A DNA stretch of 8,442 nt from Nitriliruptorales bacterium (GTDB taxonomy: Bacteria > Actinomycetota > Nitriliruptoria > Euzebyales > Egibacteraceae), in assembly GCA_007119305.1 (NCBI GenBank), contig SKPY01000109.1, positions 1 to 8,442 on the forward strand. The letters run 5' to 3'. The notes under the pieces were generated by a model. It was not told the origin of the DNA, ran no database searches, and saw nothing but the letters and a program-made list of their open reading frames with translations. The position numbers were made by a program, and so were the translations under genes. Shown here piece after piece: positions 1 to 5,033 of the stretch; the first letter of the stretch is position 1; each line of letters begins with the position of its first letter.

Positions 1-558
1 ACGAGCATCGTGCTGGGCATCGTGGGGCTGCGCTACTGGCTGCTCGTGGGGCTCATCGCCGGGGTGACGAACCTCGTGCCGCTGCTCGGCCCGTTCGTGG
101 CCGGCCTGATCGGCTTCAGCATCGCGTTCGTGACGGAGGGCATCGGTTTCGCGGTGCTCGTGGCGCTCGTGATGACCGGCGTGCAGCAGATCGACGGCAA
201 CCTCATGACCCCCTACATCATGGGCCGCACGGTGCGCGTCCATCCCCTCGCGGTGCTGCTGGTGATCCTCATCGCCGGGTTCCTCTACGGCATCTTCGGC
301 ATGCTCGTCGCCGTGCCGCTCGTGGCGGGCGCGAAGGTGCTCGCGCAGCACGTGTGGCAGACGCGGGTCCCCTGGGCCGAAGCAGCCCACGAGCAGGCGG
401 ATGGGGCAGCGCCGGCGTCCCCGGTTGTGCCGGCCACGCCCATGCCCGGCCCCGCGGCCACGCTCGAAACGCCGGGGACCCAGACGGACGTCGACCACGA
501 GCCGCCCGAGCCCGAGCGGGTGGGACGCAGGTCCCGGTCCTCGTCCGTCGACGGCTGA
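1..558 (+). CDS. AI-2E family (PerM-like) membrane transporter, C-terminal part
   Basis: The reading frame is open from base 1 to a TGA at 556-558, so the 5' end lies outside the window; 185 residues are visible. The hydrophobic segments and the run QQIDGNLMTPYIMGR followed by VHPLAVLLVILIAG and a GMLVAVPLVAGAKVL stretch are the hallmark C-terminal signature of the AI-2E/PerM transporter family (multi-pass inner-membrane proteins that include autoinducer-2 and Na+/H+ antiporter members). From about residue 120 of the visible part the protein becomes a charged, Ala/Pro-rich, probably disordered cytoplasmic tail of about 65 residues ending in RSRSSSVDG, which is longer than the family core needs. 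The substrate cannot be told from sequence. It is followed by a short hairpin and then the thrC leader, so it is probably a separate transcription unit from thrC. Confidence 0.88.
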   Translation, partial: TSIVLGIVGLRYWLLVGLIAGVTNLVPLLGPFVAGLIGFSIAFVTEGIGFAVLVALVMTGVQQIDGNLMTPYIMGRTVRVHPLAVLLVILIAGFLYGIFGMLVAVPLVAGAKVLAQHVWQTRVPWAEAAHEQADGAAPASPVVPATPMPGPAATLETPGTQTDVDHEPPEPERVGRRSRSSSVDG

Positions 559-572
559 CACGCACCGGCGGA

Positions 573-593
573 CCGTGCCCGCCGCAGGCACGG
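573..593 (+). terminator. Hairpin after the AI-2E gene, possible U-less terminator
   Basis: A perfect 7-bp stem (CCGTGCC at 573-579 with GGCACGG at 587-593, 7-nt loop) starts 14 nt after the transporter stop codon. No T-tract follows, so it would be an I-shaped, actinobacterial-type terminator or simply the first stem of the downstream leader. The position supports a terminator; the sequence alone does not prove it. Confidence 0.4.
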
Positions 594-722
594 ACTTGCG
601 CGCGCGAGCCGATGACGTCAGTCTGGGCCCGACAACCGCATGCAACGCCATCATGAGCGGTCGAGGGATCCGGCCCGACGACGCCGCCGCAACCGCCCCG
701 TGTGGGAAAGGTGCGACTTCCG

Positions 723-784
723 GCCCCCAGCGGGGGCAGATGGCTGCTCGAAGCGAGCGCCCTCCCGACGGGGAGGGCGTTTTT
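723..784 (+). promoter_or_regulatory. Candidate transcription attenuator in the thrC leader
   Basis: Three hairpins follow each other. Hairpin 1 is GCCCCC (723-728) with GGGGGC (732-737). Hairpin 2 is GCTCG (746-750) with CGAGC (754-758). Hairpin 3 is the terminator at 758-784. The 3' arm of hairpin 1 (732-737) can also pair with 759-764 of the terminator's 5' arm (six pairs including one G-U), enclosing hairpin 2. That gives an alternative fold that excludes both hairpin 1 and the terminator, the usual architecture of an attenuator or riboswitch expression platform. I see no T-box consensus and no SAM, TPP or other riboswitch I recognise upstream. A 14-codon frame at 612-656 has only two Thr codons, so it is a weak leader-peptide candidate. 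The regulatory function is inferred; the pairings are seen. Confidence 0.5.
758..784 (+). terminator. Strong intrinsic terminator just upstream of thrC
   Basis: A 9-bp perfect GC-rich stem (CGCCCTCCC at 758-766 with GGGAGGGCG at 771-779, loop GACG) runs directly into five T residues (780-784). This is a canonical L-shaped intrinsic terminator on the plus strand. It ends 8 nt before the thrC ribosome-binding site (792-797), leaving no room for a conventional promoter between terminator and start codon, so thrC transcripts probably have to read through it. Confidence 0.8.
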
Positions 785-807
785 CGCGTTCGAGGAGCGT
801 GACGACG

Positions 808-2049
808 ATGAGCCACCTGCAGGGACTCCGGTGCCGCGAGTGCGGCCACGGGACCGACCTCGCGGCCGTCCACGTGTGCGAGCACTGCTTCGGCCCTCTC
901 GAGGTCGCCTACGACTACGAGGCGCTGGCGGCTGCCGTGAGCCGGGAGCGGATCGCCGCGGGCCCGGCATCGTTGTGGCGCTACGCGCCTTTCCTGCCGG
1001 TGCTCGCCGGTCCCCACCCACCCGCGCGCGTGGATCTCGGCGCGGGCTTCACGCCCCTCGTGCCCGCGCCGCGGCTCGGGGCAGCCCTCGGCCTCGACGA
1101 CCTGTGGCTGAAGAACGACACCATGAACCCGTCGTACTCGTTCAAGGACCGGGTCGTCTCCGTCGCGCTCAGCGTGGCGCGCCAGCTCGGGTTCACCACC
1201 GCGGCGTGCGCGTCGACAGGCAACCTCGCCAACTCCGTGGCCGCCCACGCCGCAGCGGCCGGGATGGACGCCTACGTCTTCGTCCCAGCCGATCTCGAGG
1301 AGGCCAAGATCGTCGCCTCGGGCGTCTACGGTCCGAAGGTCGTCGCGATCAAGGGCACGTACGACGACGTGAACCGCCTGTGCGCCGAGGTGGCGGGCGA
1401 GTACGGCTGGGCGTTCGTGAACGTGAACGTCCGCCCGTACTACGCCGAGGGCTCGAAGACGATCGGGTTCGAGATCGCCGAGCAGCTCGGCTGGCGGCTG
1501 CCCGACCACGTCGTGGCCCCCATGGCGAGCGGGGCGATGCTCGTGAAGATCGACAAGGCCTTCAGCGAGCTGGTGCAGACGGGCCTGGTGGCCCAGCAGC
1601 CATGGCGCATCTCGGGGGCGCAGGCGTCGGGCTGCGCGCCGATCGCCGCGGCGTTCAAGGACGGATCCGGCGACGTGCGTCCCGTGCGACCGGACACGGT
1701 CGCCAAGTCGCTGGCGATCGGCAACCCCGCGGACGGCTACTACGCGCTCGACGCGGTCCGGCGCACCGGCGGCTGGATGGAGGACGTCGCCGACCACGAG
1801 ATCCTCGCCGGCATGCGGCTGCTGGCGTCCACCGAGGGCGTGTTCGCCGAGACCGCAGGCGGTGTCACCGTCGCGTGCCTGCAGCGCGCGGTGCAGGCCG
1901 GCCTGGTGGAGCGGGGCGAGCGGACGGTCGCGGTGATCTCCGGCAACGGGCTGAAGACCGTCGAGGCACTTGCGGGCGAGCTCGGTCCGACCTATACGAT
2001 CACAGGCCGGCTCGACGAGTTCGAGCAGGCACTGGCAAGCGAGGAGTGA
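808..2049 (+). CDS. thrC: Threonine synthase (zinc-ribbon N-terminus, PLP fold type II)
   Basis: A 413-residue cytoplasmic enzyme predicted to convert O-phospho-L-homoserine to L-threonine plus phosphate, the last step of threonine synthesis. The N-terminus carries a four-cysteine zinc ribbon (C9-x2-C12 and C24-x2-C27), as in threonine synthases of Streptomyces and related bacteria. The PLP-binding lysine is K113 in NPSYSFKDR, and the phosphate-binding loop is STGN at 136-139. The motifs FVNVNVRPYYAEGSKT, KSLAIGNPADG and FAETAGGVTV, and the total length, fit the family. The ATG at 808 was chosen because GAGGAG (792-797) lies 10 nt upstream. An in-frame ATG at 640 would translate through the terminator hairpin and encode an Arg-rich stretch unlike the family. 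Cys-free or CysM-like members of the same fold type exist, but the motifs favour ThrC. It is the first gene of an operon with cysO and larE, and probably attenuated. Confidence 0.93.
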   Translation: MSHLQGLRCRECGHGTDLAAVHVCEHCFGPLEVAYDYEALAAAVSRERIAAGPASLWRYAPFLPVLAGPHPPARVDLGAGFTPLVPAPRLGAALGLDDLWLKNDTMNPSYSFKDRVVSVALSVARQLGFTTAACASTGNLANSVAAHAAAAGMDAYVFVPADLEEAKIVASGVYGPKVVAIKGTYDDVNRLCAEVAGEYGWAFVNVNVRPYYAEGSKTIGFEIAEQLGWRLPDHVVAPMASGAMLVKIDKAFSELVQTGLVAQQPWRISGAQASGCAPIAAAFKDGSGDVRPVRPDTVAKSLAIGNPADGYYALDAVRRTGGWMEDVADHEILAGMRLLASTEGVFAETAGGVTVACLQRAVQAGLVERGERTVAVISGNGLKTVEALAGELGPTYTITGRLDEFEQALASEE

Positions 2050-2054
2050 CGAAC

Positions 2055-2330
2055 GTGAGCGCCACGGTCCGCATCCCCACCCCGCTGCGCAGCGCGACGC
2101 AGGGCGCCTCGACCGTCGAGGTCGAGGGCGCCACCGTCGGCGAGGTGCTGAAGAACCTCGACGCCGCCTACCCCGGCATCGGCGAGCGGCTGCTCGACGA
2201 CCAGGGGCAGATCCGCCGCTTCGTGAACATCTTCGTCGACGAGGAGGACGTGCGCTTCGCCTCCGGGCTCGACACGCGCGTGCCCGAAGGGGCCACCGTC
2301 TCGATCATCCCCGCAGTCGCCGGAGGGTGA
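2055..2330 (+). CDS. cysO: CysO-type ubiquitin-like sulfur carrier (MoaD/ThiS family)
   Basis: A 91-residue small protein with a beta-grasp ThiS/MoaD pattern and a C-terminal AVAGG. The terminal Gly-Gly is the site that is adenylated and turned into a thiocarboxylate in sulfur carriers. The internal run RRFVNIFVDEEDVRF and the ending VSIIPAVAGG closely resemble Mycobacterium tuberculosis CysO, which donates sulfide to O-phosphoserine via CysM to make cysteine; the Mec protease then releases CysO. Neither cysM, mec nor a MoeB/MoeZ activating enzyme is in this window, so the acceptor pathway here is unknown. The GTG at 2055 was chosen because GAGGAG (2041-2046) lies 8 nt before it. A GTG at 2046 overlapping the thrC stop codon is possible but has no spaced ribosome site. 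It sits 5 nt after thrC, so cotranscription and coupled translation are likely. Confidence 0.88.
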   Translation: MSATVRIPTPLRSATQGASTVEVEGATVGEVLKNLDAAYPGIGERLLDDQGQIRRFVNIFVDEEDVRFASGLDTRVPEGATVSIIPAVAGG

Positions 2331-2335
2331 GCATC

Positions 2336-3205
2336 GTGGGCATGTCAACAGCCCCGATGGACGGCTCACCCGCCGCCCTGCGGGAGGCGCGCCTGGTCGA
2401 GACGCTGGACGCCCACGGCTCCGTGCTCGTGGCCTACTCCGGCGGGGTGGACTCCACCTACCTGCTCGCGGTCGCGGCAGAGGTCCTCGGTGACCGGGCC
2501 GTGGGTGCGACCGCCGTGAGCCCCTCGCTGGCGGGGTCGGAACGCGACGAGGCAGCAGCGCTCGCCCGCGTGCTCGGGGCACGCCACGTCGAGGTGACCA
2601 CGGACGAGATGGCCCGGGCGGCGTACCGCCGCAACGACGCGGACCGCTGCTTGCACTGCAAGACGGCGCTGTTCGACGTGCTCGAGCCGCTCGCGGCCGA
2701 CCTCGGCCTCGAGGTGATCGCCACCGGCACGATCCTCGACGACCTCGGCGACCACCGGCCGGGTCAGCAGGCAGCAGCCGAGCGGGGCGTGGTCACCCCG
2801 CTCGCGGACGCGGGCTTTTCCAAGGCCGATGTGCGCGCGCGCTCACGCGCCAGAGGGCTGCCGACGGCGGACAAGCCAGCCGCGGCGTGCCTCGCCAGCC
2901 GGATCGCGCACGGCCTGACCGTGACGCCGCTGCGCCTGTCGCGCATCGAGCGCGCCGAGGCCTGGCTGCGGACCCGCCTCGGCAGCCACACCGACCTGCG
3001 GGTGCGCGATCACGGCGACCTCGCCCGGGTCGAGGTGGCAGCCGACCGGCTCGGCGAGGTCGCCGGTTTCGCGGCCGAGCTGGACGCCGAGCTGCGCGGC
3101 CTCGGCTGGCGCTTCGTGACCCTCGACGCGGGAGGCTTCCGCTCCGGCAGCATGAACCCACCGTCGACTACCCAACCCGCCCACCAGAGCCCCCGACGGG
3201 TCTGA
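2336..3205 (+). CDS. larE: LarE-type ATP-dependent sacrificial sulfur transferase
   Basis: A 289-residue PP-loop ATP pyrophosphatase. The nucleotide-binding SGGVDS motif is at residues 35-40. RCLHCK (C105, C108) and ACLASRI (C185) are the conserved family cysteine motifs; the latter matches the position of the cysteine that L. plantarum LarE sacrifices as sulfur donor when building the nickel-pincer nucleotide of lactate racemase. The C-terminal LDAGGFRSGSMN is also typical. These three are the only cysteines in the protein. No larA, larB or larC is in the window, so the acceptor is unknown. The start was set at GTG 2336, 9 nt after GGAGG (2322-2326); ATG 2342 is the main alternative (15 nt). 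A GTG at 2327 overlapping the cysO stop would place the start inside the ribosome site. Five nt separate it from cysO, making it the third gene of the operon. The family call is firm; the biological role is open. Confidence 0.87.
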   Translation: MGMSTAPMDGSPAALREARLVETLDAHGSVLVAYSGGVDSTYLLAVAAEVLGDRAVGATAVSPSLAGSERDEAAALARVLGARHVEVTTDEMARAAYRRNDADRCLHCKTALFDVLEPLAADLGLEVIATGTILDDLGDHRPGQQAAAERGVVTPLADAGFSKADVRARSRARGLPTADKPAAACLASRIAHGLTVTPLRLSRIERAEAWLRTRLGSHTDLRVRDHGDLARVEVAADRLGEVAGFAAELDAELRGLGWRFVTLDAGGFRSGSMNPPSTTQPAHQSPRRV

Positions 3206-3232
3206 CCGTTCCCGCCAGGTCACGGCCTGCGT

Positions 3233-3260
3233 GACCCCCGCGTTCCCCCGCGCGGGGGTC
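3233..3260. terminator. GC-rich hairpin between convergent larE and PLDc_N genes
   Basis: A 10-bp perfect stem (GACCCCCGCG at 3233-3242 with CGCGGGGGTC at 3251-3260, 8-nt loop) lies 27 nt after the larE stop and 29 nt after the stop of the convergent minus-strand gene. Neither side has a T-tract, so it would be a bidirectional U-less terminator. Placement between two convergent gene ends makes this function likely. Confidence 0.65.
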
Positions 3261-3289
3261 GCCCCTCTTGGCCCGGTCGACCGTGCCGC

Positions 3290-3613
3290 TCAGCGGTCGT
3301 TGGGGTCGTCGCGTCGCTGTTCGTCCAGCTTGCGCAGGAAGGCATCGGAGTCCTCCGGCCCGATCGGCCCCTGCCTGGGAGTGGGCCGGGAGGGCGGACT
3401 GCCGGGGTCCACAGCGCTGCCCGGAGCGAGCGAGGCGCGCGGCGGCCGGCCGAGCATGAGCCAGGCGCTGCCCCCGAGCACCGGCACGAGCAGCACGATC
3501 ACCACCCACAGAGGTTTGGACAGGTTGCGCACGAGGCCGGTGTCGATGGCGATGACATCGAGCAGGCAGTACAGCCAGAAGCCCACAAGGGCGAGGACGA
3601 TGATCACATACAC
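3290..3613 (-). CDS. Small PLDc_N-domain membrane protein
   Basis: A 107-residue protein with two predicted membrane helices (about residues 2-20 and 35-55). The signature YCLLDVIAID, then VRNLSKPLWVVIVLLVPVLGG, then WLMLGRP is the PLDc_N (phospholipase D-nuclease N-terminal) domain, the short membrane anchor also found at the start of cardiolipin synthases. Here it stands alone with no HKD catalytic domain, as is common in actinobacteria, so no enzyme activity is implied. The C-terminal half (about 58-107) is Pro-rich and charged, probably cytoplasmic and disordered. The start is GTG at 3613, with GGAGGG on the minus strand (3630-3625) 11 nt upstream. Function unknown; possibly immunity- or envelope-related, as guessed for other stand-alone members. 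Confidence 0.85.
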   Translation of the reverse strand: MYVIIVLALVGFWLYCLLDVIAIDTGLVRNLSKPLWVVIVLLVPVLGGSAWLMLGRPPRASLAPGSAVDPGSPPSRPTPRQGPIGPEDSDAFLRKLDEQRRDDPNDR

Positions 3614-3641
3614 GCGCTCTGCGGCCCTCCTTTCCCTGCCG

Positions 3642-3647
3642 AAGATA
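3642..3647 (-). promoter_or_regulatory. Candidate -10 box for the PLDc_N gene
   Basis: On the minus strand TATCTT fits the actinobacterial -10 pattern TAnnnT, in the one AT-richer patch of the 3614-3736 gap, just upstream of the gene's ribosome site at 3625-3630. No convincing -35 is seen. It would give a leader of roughly 20 nt. Confidence 0.35.
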
Positions 3648-3736
3648 ACGCTTGTGCCCGGCCGCCGCCGCGGGGGAGTGGGCAGGTGCGCCCGGGCGGG
3701 CCGGGGTGCGCCTCGGCGCCCGGCGACCCGTAGCGC

Positions 3737-4237
3737 TCAGGACTCGCGCTGCGGCTCGGGCCGTCCGGGATGACCGTCGAACCCGTGGCCTCGCTTGGGG
3801 ACCAGCACGCTGCGCACGAACTCGCAGACGATCGTGCCGTCCTGCTTGTAGCCGATCGTGCGGACCTTGACGACGCCGCGGTCGGGCTTCGACTTCGACT
3901 CCCGCTTGTCTAACACCTCCGACTCGGAGTAGACCGTGTCGCCGTGAAAGGTCGGGTTGGCGTGCTTCAGGCTCTCGATCTCGAGGTTGGCGATCGCCCG
4001 ACCCGAGACGTCCGGCACGCTCTGGCCGAGCACGACCGAGTACACGAGGTTGCCCACGACCATGGCCTTGCCGGTCGGACTTGCGGCCGCGGCGTAGTGG
4101 TCGTCGGAGTGCAGCGGGTGCTGGTTCATCGTGATCGAGCAGAACAGGATGTCCTCCGCCTGCGTGATCGTCTTGCCAGGCCAGTGCTTGTAGACGTCGC
4201 CGACCTCGAAGTCGTCGAGGAACCGACCGAACTCCAT
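3737..4237 (-). CDS. mch: MaoC-like hydratase, probable mesaconyl-CoA hydratase
   Basis: A 166-residue single hot-dog-fold protein of the MaoC/R-hydratase family. In the ethylmalonyl-CoA pathway Mch adds water to mesaconyl-C1-CoA to give beta-methylmalyl-CoA. Evidence for this rather than a generic enoyl-CoA hydratase is the motif TMNQHPLHSDD (residues 36-46), the run NPTFHGDTVYSESEVLDKRESKSKPDRGVV, and mcd encoded about 0.8 kb away; as I recall, Streptomyces pairs a similar short MaoC gene with ccr, meaA and mcd. Canonical R-hydratases have D-x-N-P-x-H; here the corresponding positions are N38, H40, P41 and H43, so the usual Asp is Asn. ATG 4237 follows GGGAG on the minus strand by about 8 nt. 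The gene lies 86 nt downstream of the MDMPI-family gene and may also have its own promoter. It could instead hydrate another branched enoyl-CoA. Confidence 0.72.
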   Translation of the reverse strand: MEFGRFLDDFEVGDVYKHWPGKTITQAEDILFCSITMNQHPLHSDDHYAAAASPTGKAMVVGNLVYSVVLGQSVPDVSGRAIANLEIESLKHANPTFHGDTVYSESEVLDKRESKSKPDRGVVKVRTIGYKQDGTIVCEFVRSVLVPKRGHGFDGHPGRPEPQRES

Positions 4238-4270
4238 CGCGCGCTCCCTTGTCGTCGGACTGCTGCGGCA

Positions 4271-4300
4271 AGGCTACGCAGCACCCGCCTCGGCGCCCAA
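4271..4300 (-). promoter_or_regulatory. Candidate promoter for the mch-like gene
   Basis: On the minus strand, TTGGGC (4300-4295) and TAGCCT (4276-4271) are separated by 18 nt and resemble -35 and TAnnnT -10 boxes. Transcription would begin about 27 nt before the ATG at 4237, in the 86-bp gap after the upstream gene. The -35 matches only TTG, so this is a modest call; cotranscription from the upstream gene remains possible. Confidence 0.33.
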
Positions 4301-4323
4301 TCGCCCTGGCGGGAGTGCGTGGC

Positions 4324-4926
4324 TCAGCGCAGGACCGGGAAGCGGGGATCGTCGAAGGCGACGCGGCCCGTAGCCGCGAGGATGAAGCGCGTGCGCCCGA
4401 GGTTGCGGGGCCGGGGCCCGTCGAGCAGCCCGGCGAGCAGCGCCTGGGTGATGCGCTCGGCGTGGATCGTGCCGGCGGGCGGCAGGTCGAGCGCGGCGCG
4501 GACGTCCATGTGGTGCACGACGACCTCGAGCACCCGCGTCGCGAGGTACTCGACGGCGCGGATGCGCCCGAGCGGGGTGGCGAGGACGGCGTCGTCGTCG
4601 AGCTCGCGGCAGCGGGCCACGGTGGCCTGCCAGGCCCGCGCGAACTGCTCCCCCCAGTCGGCCACCGCGAGCGGCTCGTCTGCGAAGGTGTGCCCGGGTG
4701 GCGGCTCGGCGGCGTAGTAGCCGACCCGGTCGACCGTCGGGGCGGCAGCGACGACGTCGTAGCGCAGCAGCCGCCCGGCCACCCCCACGAGATGGCCGAC
4801 GAGAGCGCCGAGGGACCACTCGCCAAGGCCCGGCAGCGCCTCCACCCCCGCCGGGGCCGCCCGCAGCGTCGTCTCCGCCGCCTCGCACTCGGCGGTGAAC
4901 GCCTGCAGCTCCGGGGTGTCGCGCAT
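4324..4926 (-). CDS. Mycothiol-dependent maleylpyruvate isomerase (DinB-like) family protein
   Basis: A 200-residue protein with the four-helix-bundle DinB/MDMPI_N pattern: LPGLGEWSLGALVGHLVGVAGRLL near residues 31-54 and RVLEVVVHHMDVRAAL near 132-147. H45, E134 and H138 (E-x3-H) match in order and spacing the three metal ligands of the mycothiol-dependent maleylpyruvate isomerase of Corynebacterium glutamicum, so a Zn site is likely intact. Members act as mycothiol S-transferases or isomerases, but most are uncharacterised and the substrate cannot be read here. A C-terminal SCP2-like domain found in the isomerase is absent. It sits upstream of the mch-like gene on the same strand and divergent from mcd, so a role in acyl-CoA or thiol metabolism is conceivable but only suggested by position. 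The ATG at 4926 has a -10-like TAGGGT 7 nt upstream, suggesting a leaderless message. Confidence 0.82.
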   Translation of the reverse strand: MRDTPELQAFTAECEAAETTLRAAPAGVEALPGLGEWSLGALVGHLVGVAGRLLRYDVVAAAPTVDRVGYYAAEPPPGHTFADEPLAVADWGEQFARAWQATVARCRELDDDAVLATPLGRIRAVEYLATRVLEVVVHHMDVRAALDLPPAGTIHAERITQALLAGLLDGPRPRNLGRTRFILAATGRVAFDDPRFPVLR

Positions 4927-4933
4927 CCCTGCG

Positions 4934-4939
4934 ACCCTA
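4934..4939 (-). promoter_or_regulatory. -10 box for a probable leaderless transcript of the MDMPI-family gene
   Basis: On the minus strand TAGGGT (fits TAnnnT) ends 7 nt before the ATG at 4926. In actinobacteria that distance puts the transcription start at or beside the A of the ATG, the mark of leaderless mRNAs. There is no well-spaced Shine-Dalgarno to compete with this reading (only a weak AGGG). No good -35 is visible. Confidence 0.45.
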
Positions 4940-4973
4940 GTCGGTCAGCGGCCACCAGTCGACGGGCGGCGGT

Positions 4974-5002
4974 TTGGCTTCCCCGCCTGCGCACCGGACA
5001 AT
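4974..5002 (+). promoter_or_regulatory. Candidate housekeeping promoter for mcd
   Basis: TTGGCT (4974-4979) and GACAAT (4997-5002) are spaced by exactly 17 nt; each matches four of six bases of the TTGACA and TATAAT consensus. Transcription would start near 5009, some 12 nt before the AAAGGA ribosome site (5021-5026) and 25 nt before the GTG start. Both spacings are right for a sigma-70-type promoter. It lies in the 107-bp divergent region shared with the minus-strand MDMPI-family gene. Confidence 0.55.
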
Positions 5003-5033
5003 GGGCGCAACGTCGCCCCGAAAGGACGCAGCC

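Noticed and set aside
613..620. The palindrome TGACGTCA as an operator.
   Set aside because: It is a perfect 8-bp palindrome, but such sites are expected by chance in GC-rich DNA, it has no extension or repeat, and no promoter elements fix its position.
612..656. A 14-codon leader peptide (two Thr codons) for classical Thr attenuation.
   Set aside because: It lacks a run of Thr or Ile codons and a convincing ribosome site, and its stop lies about 67 nt before hairpin 1, too far for a ribosome stalled on it to control folding.
640..807. An N-terminally extended thrC start at the in-frame ATG 640.
   Set aside because: The extension would cross a strong terminator hairpin, encodes Arg-rich non-homologous residues, and the ATG at 808 has a well-spaced ribosome site.
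808..2049. Reading the first gene as a CysM-like CysO-dependent cysteine synthase because cysO follows it.
   Set aside because: The N-terminal zinc ribbon, the NPSYSFKDR lysine motif and the whole-length pattern are those of threonine synthase.
702..2054. An open frame in the third plus-strand frame running into cysO without a stop.
   Set aside because: It overlaps thrC in another frame and gives Arg/Gly-rich sequence; only the segment from 2055 onward resembles a known protein (CysO).
3685..3712. Direct repeat GGTGCGCC at 3685-3692 and 3705-3712.
   Set aside because: Eight bases with 12-nt spacing in a very GC-rich gap; no third copy or associated element, so probably chance.
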